Source of the DNA: an uncultured Clostridia bacterium
GTDB taxonomy: Bacteria > Bacillota > Clostridia > HGM11514
Direction: 5' to 3'
Assembly: GCA_934489915.1 (NCBI GenBank)
Contig: CAKSSZ010000104.1
Coordinates: 1-5,809, forward strand
Length of the DNA stretch: 5,809 nt
Shown in pieces: positions 1 through 4,166 of this stretch (the first letter of the stretch is position 1; every line of letters starts with the position of its first letter). The notes beneath the pieces are model-generated. The model was not told the origin of the DNA, made no database searches, and worked only from the letters and a program-made list of their open reading frames with translations. The translations under genes and the position numbers were made by a program.

Positions 1-698
1 GCGGTAGGGCCTGCCATGCGCCGATCCCGCCCGGCAATCAGCGTCGGTATACAATCCGGAGGCAGCTTCCCTGTTCCGATTGCCAGCAGCGTTCCCATCA
101 TAATACGCACCATATGATATAAATATCCGTTTGCGAAAATAGTAAATTCCAGCCGTTCCCCCTCCCGGGTCAGGCGGCAGGAATGAACGGTTCTCACCCG
201 CGATCCTTTTAAATCAGAACCGGCTGCTTCAAATGCAGAGCAGTCGTAGGTACCAACCAGCTGTGACGCTGCCTGCTGCATCAAATCTATTTGCAGTGCA
301 TAAGGGTAATGCCATGCATAGTGACGCAGAAACGGATCTTTGTGAGGGCTGTTATGTACCAGATAACGATACTCCTTCCCTACGGTGTCAAATCTTGCAT
401 GGAAGTCGCCGGGGACTTCCTTACAGGACACAACAGCAATATCTTCCGGTAAAAGAGCATTCAGCGCATAGGGCATTTTTTCATCCGGTACGGAAGTATG
501 AAAATGTACATTACATACATATTCGCAGGCATGTACGCCTGCGTCCGTTCTGCTGCAGCCGATAACGGTGACTTCCTCTTTTGCTATTTTGGAAAGCGCT
601 TCTTCTATCTTTTGCTGCACTGTAACGGCATTTGCCTGCCGCTGCCAGCCGTGATAACGGCTGCCGTCATAGCGCAGGGTCAGTTTTTTATTATTCAA
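1..698 (-). CDS. truA: tRNA pseudouridine(38-40) synthase TruA, 3' end cut by window
   Basis: TruA isomerises uridine to pseudouridine at positions 38, 39 and 40 of the tRNA anticodon stem, in the cytoplasm. The 232 visible residues cover nearly the whole enzyme. The N-terminal block YDGSRYHGWQRQ is at 10-21. The catalytic loop CSRTDAGVHA is at about 48-57, with D52 as the nucleophilic aspartate. FHARFDTVGKEYRY is at 99-112, and the late YLYHMVRIMMGTLL block and DRRMAGPT are also present. The family is usually about 245-260 residues, so perhaps 15-25 residues lie past the left edge. The start is a TTG at 696-698. It is the only usable start before the conserved N-terminus, because an in-frame stop lies a short way upstream inside ecfT. 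It has a perfect AGGAGG nine bases upstream. The gene begins 13 bases after the ecfT stop, and its SD overlaps that stop, so it is the distal gene of the operon. One small oddity is GTYDCSAF at 149-156, where many TruA proteins have a GTHDF-like block. Identification is very secure. Confidence 0.96.
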   Translation of the reverse strand, partial: MNNKKLTLRYDGSRYHGWQRQANAVTVQQKIEEALSKIAKEEVTVIGCSRTDAGVHACEYVCNVHFHTSVPDEKMPYALNALLPEDIAVVSCKEVPGDFHARFDTVGKEYRYLVHNSPHKDPFLRHYAWHYPYALQIDLMQQAASQLVGTYDCSAFEAAGSDLKGSRVRTVHSCRLTREGERLEFTIFANGYLYHMVRIMMGTLLAIGTGKLPPDCIPTLIAGRDRRMAGPT

Positions 699-707
699 TG
701 TCGTTTT

Positions 708-713
708 CCTCCT
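708..713 (-). promoter_or_regulatory. Ribosome binding site of truA (AGGAGG)
   Basis: A perfect AGGAGG lies nine bases before the TTG start of truA and overlaps the TAG stop of ecfT at 712-714. It decides the TTG start. The overlap means that ribosomes ending on ecfT cover this site, which favours translational coupling. Confidence 0.85.
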
Positions 714-1518
714 AAAGCACCGGAACCCACCGTGTAGCTAATACCAGGCAGAAAAAACATAAGACGAGCGCCGTTGCGGCAGCATCTAACCTGCCTGCCT
801 TTAATACAACCATTCGGGTTCTGTTTTCCCCTCCGTGATAGCAGCGACATTCCATAGCGGTTGCCAGCTCGTCTGCCCTGCGGAAGGCGCTGATGAATAA
901 AGGAACCAAAAGCGGAATAAAGCTTTTGGCACGGCGGATCAGACCGCCGGATTCAAAATCCGCCCCCCGGGCACTTTGCGCCTTCATAATTTTATCTGTT
1001 TCTTCAATCAATGTGGGAATAAAACGCAAAGCGATAGTCATCATCATGGCCAGCTCATGCGCCGGCAGACCCAATCTTGAAAAAGGCTTTAAGAGGCTTT
1101 CAATACCGTCGGTCAGCCGAATGGGCGAAGTGGTAAAGGTTAATAAAGTGGTCCCAATGATCAGAAAAAACACCCTGGCAATCATCAGAACGGTCATCCG
1201 CAACCCTTCTTTTGTGGCAGTGACGGAACCAATGGTAAATAACGGTTCGCCTTTGGTCAGAAACAGATTAAACACAGCGGTAAATGCAATGATAAATAAA
1301 ACCGATTTTAACCCTCGCAGGGTATGCTTTACCGGGATGCCGGAAAGAAAAATAGAGCCGAAAATAAAAAGGGCAATCAATGCGTAAGCCGTAATGGAGT
1401 TGGCAATAAACACAAAAACAATGTATGCCATGGTAAACATGATTTTAAAGCGGGGGTCAATGCGATGGATGATTGAGTCCCCCGGAAAGTATTGTCCGAT
1501 TGTGATATCTTTAAGCAG
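712..1518 (-). CDS. ecfT: ECF transporter transmembrane (coupling) subunit EcfT
   Basis: EcfT is the membrane scaffold of energy-coupling-factor importers. It joins the EcfA1/EcfA2 ATPases to a vitamin-binding S component. Several hydrophobic helices are visible, at roughly residues 26-58, 72-87, 108-128 and 246-262. Between them is the long cytoplasmic coupling region with the two short arginine motifs: ARG at 183-185 (ARGADFESGG) and CRC at 224-226 (AMECRCYHGG). The N-terminal block KDITIGQYFPGDS followed by HRIDPRFK is typical of Firmicutes EcfT. The start is uncertain. I chose CTG at 1516-1518 (268 aa), because it falls where homologues have their initiator Met (xLKDITIGQY) and sits eight bases after GGAAGGGGGG. 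The alternative is GTG at 1540-1542 (276 aa), which has no SD and adds eight unconserved residues (MHGRGAVA). With CTG, the gene overlaps ecfA2 by eight bases. The family call is secure; only the start is open. Confidence 0.95.
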   Translation of the reverse strand: MLKDITIGQYFPGDSIIHRIDPRFKIMFTMAYIVFVFIANSITAYALIALFIFGSIFLSGIPVKHTLRGLKSVLFIIAFTAVFNLFLTKGEPLFTIGSVTATKEGLRMTVLMIARVFFLIIGTTLLTFTTSPIRLTDGIESLLKPFSRLGLPAHELAMMMTIALRFIPTLIEETDKIMKAQSARGADFESGGLIRRAKSFIPLLVPLFISAFRRADELATAMECRCYHGGENRTRMVVLKAGRLDAAATALVLCFFCLVLATRWVPVL

Positions 1519-2380
1519 AGCGACCGCCCCCCTTCCATGCACGAGTAATGGTATGCGCCGCTTCTTCTACCGTGCAAGCGCCCGGTTCTACCGAAAAGCC
1601 CAACTCATATAGCTTCTGGACAATTTGAGATGCCACAGGAATTTGTAAACCGGCGGATTCAATGTCCTTTCGCTGCAAAAATACTTCCTTCGGAGTACCG
1701 GTTTTTTCTAACCGACCGTGATTCATGACCAACAGCCGGTCGGCATAGCGGGCAACGTCTTCCATGCTGTGAGAAACCATAATCACAGTGATTCCCTCAC
1801 TGCAATGCAGACGGTTGATTTGTTCTAAAATTTTCTTTCTCGCTTTGGGATCCAACCCTGCAATGGGTTCGTCCAGCACCAGAATCTCCGGCTTCATTGC
1901 CAGTACGCCTGCAATTGCCACACGGCGTTTCTGCCCGCCCGACAAGTCAAAGGGAGATTTTTGCATGATTTCATCAGGAAGCTCCGTAAACTCCGCCGCC
2001 CAGCGCACATGTTCTTCAATCTGTGCTTCTGATAACCCCATATTTTTCGGACCGAAGGCAATGTCTTTCCAAACAGTTTCTTCAAAAAGCTGATATTCCG
2101 GATATTGGAACACCAATCCTACCGCACGGCGTGCGGCTTTTACCGCTTCCTTTGTTTCGTGCAGCGGTGTACCGTTAATCAGAACCCGTCCGTTGGTGGG
2201 GCGCAGCAAGCCGTTCAGCATTTGAATCAGAGTGGATTTCCCGGAGCCGGTATGACCGATGATACCGATATATTCCCCGCAATGAACGGAAAACGAGACC
2301 CTATCCAACGACTTTTTTTCAAAAGGAGTATCGGGCATATAGATATGAGATACTTGCTCGAATTTAATACATTCTGTCAA
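1511..2380 (-). CDS. ecfA2: ECF transporter ATPase EcfA2
   Basis: This is the second ATPase of the ECF importer heterodimer; it binds and hydrolyses ATP at the inner membrane face to power S-component toppling. In the 289-residue product, Walker A GHTGSGKST is at 42-50, the Q-loop FQYPEYQLF at about 91-99 (Q92), and the signature LSGGQ at 146-150. Walker B ILVLDEP is at 166-172 with catalytic E171, the D-loop AGLDP follows, and the switch histidine is H204. The Q-loop sequence and the following W104-K-D-I-A-F-G-P segment resemble EcfA2 rather than EcfA1. The start is TTG at 2378-2380, with GGAGG seven bases upstream. The reading frame stays open far upstream through ecfA1, but that extension is an unconserved shadow. 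The TTG overlaps the ecfA1 stop as TTGA, a four-base overlap typical of translational coupling. The 3' end overlaps ecfT. The length is normal for the family. Confidence 0.96.
   Translation of the reverse strand: MTECIKFEQVSHIYMPDTPFEKKSLDRVSFSVHCGEYIGIIGHTGSGKSTLIQMLNGLLRPTNGRVLINGTPLHETKEAVKAARRAVGLVFQYPEYQLFEETVWKDIAFGPKNMGLSEAQIEEHVRWAAEFTELPDEIMQKSPFDLSGGQKRRVAIAGVLAMKPEILVLDEPIAGLDPKARKKILEQINRLHCSEGITVIMVSHSMEDVARYADRLLVMNHGRLEKTGTPKEVFLQRKDIESAGLQIPVASQIVQKLYELGFSVEPGACTVEEAAHTITRAWKGGGRSA
1527..1536 (-). promoter_or_regulatory. Ribosome binding site deciding the ecfT start (GGAAGGGGGG)
   Basis: The purine run GGAAGGGGGG lies inside the 3' end of ecfA2. Its AAGGGGG part can pair with the anti-SD through one G:U wobble. 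It ends eight bases before CTG at 1516-1518, a standard spacing. Relative to the GTG at 1540-1542 it lies downstream, so it cannot serve that codon. This is the main argument for initiation at CTG. Confidence 0.6.
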
Positions 2381-3216
2381 CGTGATTCCTCCAGAATTGG
2401 TTCTAATTCTGCCAATAATTCTTCCTGAGTGAGCACATCTCCCCGCACGGGGATTCCTTCTTTCCGCAGAAGATAGGCAAGCTCTGTTACCTGCGGGACA
2501 TCTAACCCTGTTTCCTGTAAGCTTTCCACTTGAGAAAAAATTTCCCGCGGGGTACCCTCCCGGATCAGCTTCCCGTGGTGCATGACAAGGATTCGGTCGG
2601 CACAAACCGCTTCCTCCATGTTATGGGTAATTAAAATTACGGTCATACCCTGCTCCCGATTCAGCTTTTGTACCGTTTGAATGACTTCCTTCCGCCCTAC
2701 CGGATCCAGCATGGCGGTTGGTTCGTCCAATACCAGGTAAGTCGGGTTCATGGCAAGAATGCCCGCAATGGCAACCCGTTGTTTTTGCCCGCCGGAAAGC
2801 ATATGAGGTGCATGACGGCGATATTCCCACATGCCTACCATGCGTAATGACTCTTCCACCCGTTTGCGGATTTCCTCTGGCGGAACTCCTAAATTCTCCG
2901 GAGCAAAAGCCACATCCTCCTCTACCACTGCTGCAACGATCTGATTATCGGGATTTTGAAACACCATCCCAACCCGACTTCTGATGTCAAACAGCCGGGC
3001 TTCCTCACGGGTATCCATACCGTCCACAAAAACGGTACCCTCGGTGGGCGTCAGTACGGCGTTAAAATGCTTGGCAAGAGTAGACTTCCCGGAGCCGTTT
3101 CGTCCTAAAATTGCTAAAAATTCTCCTTGTCTTACCTGTAAGGAAAGATCGGTGAAAACGGTGTGTTCTCTTTCTTCCTGGCGATAAGCGAAGGAAATAT
3201 TGTTCACATCAATCAT
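2377..3216 (-). CDS. ecfA1: ECF transporter ATPase EcfA1
   Basis: This is the first ATPase of the ECF importer; it pairs with EcfA2 and couples ATP hydrolysis to EcfT. The product is 279 residues, the usual size. Walker A GRNGSGKST is at 38-46, the Q-loop FQNPDNQ at 86-92 (Q87), and the signature LSGGQ at 140-144. Walker B YLVLDEP is at 160-166 with catalytic E165, the D-loop AMLDP follows, and the switch histidine is H198. The FQNPDNQIVAAVVEEDVAF stretch is the hallmark that separates EcfA1 from EcfA2. The start is ATG at 3214-3216, with AAAGGA six bases upstream (3223-3228) that touches the methyltransferase stop. The C-terminal extension after about residue 225 is the helical region typical of EcfA proteins. 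It follows the methyltransferase by 11 bases and overlaps ecfA2 by four, so it is internal to the operon. All catalytic residues are present, so it should be active. Confidence 0.97.
   Translation of the reverse strand: MIDVNNISFAYRQEEREHTVFTDLSLQVRQGEFLAILGRNGSGKSTLAKHFNAVLTPTEGTVFVDGMDTREEARLFDIRSRVGMVFQNPDNQIVAAVVEEDVAFAPENLGVPPEEIRKRVEESLRMVGMWEYRRHAPHMLSGGQKQRVAIAGILAMNPTYLVLDEPTAMLDPVGRKEVIQTVQKLNREQGMTVILITHNMEEAVCADRILVMHHGKLIREGTPREIFSQVESLQETGLDVPQVTELAYLLRKEGIPVRGDVLTQEELLAELEPILEESR
2388..2392 (-). promoter_or_regulatory. Ribosome binding site of ecfA2 (GGAGG)
   Basis: GGAGG lies in the last codons of ecfA1, seven bases before the TTG start of ecfA2. It supports that TTG over the far upstream in-frame start codons, none of which leads into conserved ABC sequence. 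Confidence 0.8.
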
Positions 3217-3227
3217 ATTGTATCCTT

Positions 3228-4094
3228 TCAGCGCTGCCAGCGGGCTGTGCAGCCGCAGGGTAAAATCAAACCGGAATCAGAAAACGGGAGACCGATTTCG
3301 TCTGTGGTAACCCTGCCGCCGAATTGCTTGACCAATGTCATTTCCAGCAGGTTTTTTACAGCGGTCGGCGCAAGGCCGGTAGTATATGAATTAATCAGGA
3401 AAAATAAGGGGCGGTCGCTGAATACCCGGGAGCAAAGATCCACCAAACCGTAAAGCTCATCTTCGATCTTCCATACTTCTCCCCCGGGGCCTCGGCCGTA
3501 TGAAGGGGGATCCATCACGATGGCGTCATATTGCTTTCCCCGCTTGATTTCACGGGTGACAAATTTTACAGCGTCATCCACAATATAACGGATCCGATCT
3601 CCTTCCATGTGATTTTCCTGAATGTTACGCTTGGCATGGGCGACAATACCTTTGGCTGCGTCTACATGGCACACGTTAGCACCGGACGCAATGCAGGCAA
3701 CGGTTGCACCGCCTGTATATCCAAACAGGTTCAGTACACGCACCGGATATCCGGCGCTTTCAATTTGATTTCGCATAAAATCCCAATTGACCGCCTGCTC
3801 CGGGAACAGCCCCATGTGTTTAAATCCCATGGGCTTGATATAAAAACGAAGATCCCGATAGCGGATCACTTGACCGTCCTCCGCTTTTTTATGAGAGAAG
3901 CTCCACTGTCCGCCGCCGGTATTGCTGCGGTGATAAACGGCGTCTGCCCGATTCCAGAGAGCCGCTTGGTTTTTTTCTTTCCAAATAATCTGAGGATCCG
4001 GCCGGACATAAACAAAATCGCCCCACCGTTCCAGTTTATTCCCGTCGCATCCGTCTAATAAACAATAATCCTGCCACTGCTCCGCCGCCCACAT
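3228..4094 (-). CDS. Class I SAM-dependent methyltransferase, RlmI-like, no PUA domain
   Basis: This predicted methyltransferase belongs to the group often annotated as RlmI-like or 'SAM-dependent methyltransferase'. The product is 288 residues. An N-terminal region with RWGDFVYVRPDPQIIW and HRSNTGGGQWSF (about 23-66) precedes the Rossmann fold. SAM motif I is VLNLFGYTGGATVACIASGA, ending in the acidic HVDAAKG loop; motif IV is DAIVMDPPSYGRGPGG; the motif VI region is FFLINSYTTG. The C-terminus GLILPCGCTARW is typical of this group. E. coli RlmI (about 396 aa) has an N-terminal PUA domain, which is missing here, and the motif VI position shows no cysteine of the kind used by m5C enzymes. The substrate is therefore uncertain; RNA is a reasonable guess from the family and from truA in the same operon. 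The start is ATG with GGAGAG six bases upstream. It is the first gene after the 4132-4160 promoter and 11 bases from ecfA1. Confidence 0.88.
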   Translation of the reverse strand: MWAAEQWQDYCLLDGCDGNKLERWGDFVYVRPDPQIIWKEKNQAALWNRADAVYHRSNTGGGQWSFSHKKAEDGQVIRYRDLRFYIKPMGFKHMGLFPEQAVNWDFMRNQIESAGYPVRVLNLFGYTGGATVACIASGANVCHVDAAKGIVAHAKRNIQENHMEGDRIRYIVDDAVKFVTREIKRGKQYDAIVMDPPSYGRGPGGEVWKIEDELYGLVDLCSRVFSDRPLFFLINSYTTGLAPTAVKNLLEMTLVKQFGGRVTTDEIGLPFSDSGLILPCGCTARWQR

Positions 4095-4166
4095 GTTTTT
4101 CTCTCCGTTTCATCCTTTTGTTATGGTTTTTATTATACCACTTTTTTCCCCTGCCGTCAACTGAAA
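4095..4166 (-). other. Intergenic gap, promoter only, no terminator seen
   Basis: This 72-base gap is the only real intergenic space in the window. It contains the operon promoter and the methyltransferase ribosome site. I found no GC-rich hairpin followed by a T run that would end transcription of the hydrolase gene, so read-through into the operon is possible. Confidence 0.65.
4132..4160 (-). promoter_or_regulatory. Sigma-A type promoter of the methyltransferase-ecf-truA operon
   Basis: Read on the minus strand, a -35 box TTGACG (4155-4160) and a perfect -10 box TATAAT (4132-4137) are separated by exactly 17 bases. A TGG just before the -10 gives the extended TGn motif. Transcription should begin near 4125, leaving a leader of about 30 bases that holds the GGAGAG ribosome site at 4101-4106. 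The -35 box begins six bases after the stop codon of the glycoside hydrolase gene. The leader is too short for a riboswitch. Confidence 0.88.

Noticed and set aside
893..1387. Plus-strand open frame of 164 codons opposite ecfT
   Set aside because: It lies wholly antisense to the well-conserved ecfT, has no convincing SD and reads as no recognisable protein; it is a shadow frame.
2381..2605. N-terminal extension of ecfA2 reaching back to 2605
   Set aside because: The extra 75 residues are ecfA1 read in another frame; the TTG at 2378-2380 with GGAGG seven bases upstream gives a normal family length.
1858..2800. Similar segments in ecfA1 and ecfA2 as a possible DNA repeat
   Set aside because: The similarity is confined to the Walker and signature codons and reflects ancient ABC ATPase paralogy, not a recent duplication.
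3531..4058. Plus-strand open frame of 175 codons opposite the methyltransferase
   Set aside because: It is antisense to a clearly conserved gene, with no ribosome site and no recognisable motif.
4095..4131. Riboswitch in the operon leader, expected for some vitamin-uptake genes
   Set aside because: The predicted leader is only about 30 bases, too short for any known riboswitch aptamer.
4121..4140. Short inverted repeat TGGT...ACCA around the -10 box as an operator or terminator
   Set aside because: Arms are only four bases and AT-rich in between, and no T run follows; this is expected by chance.
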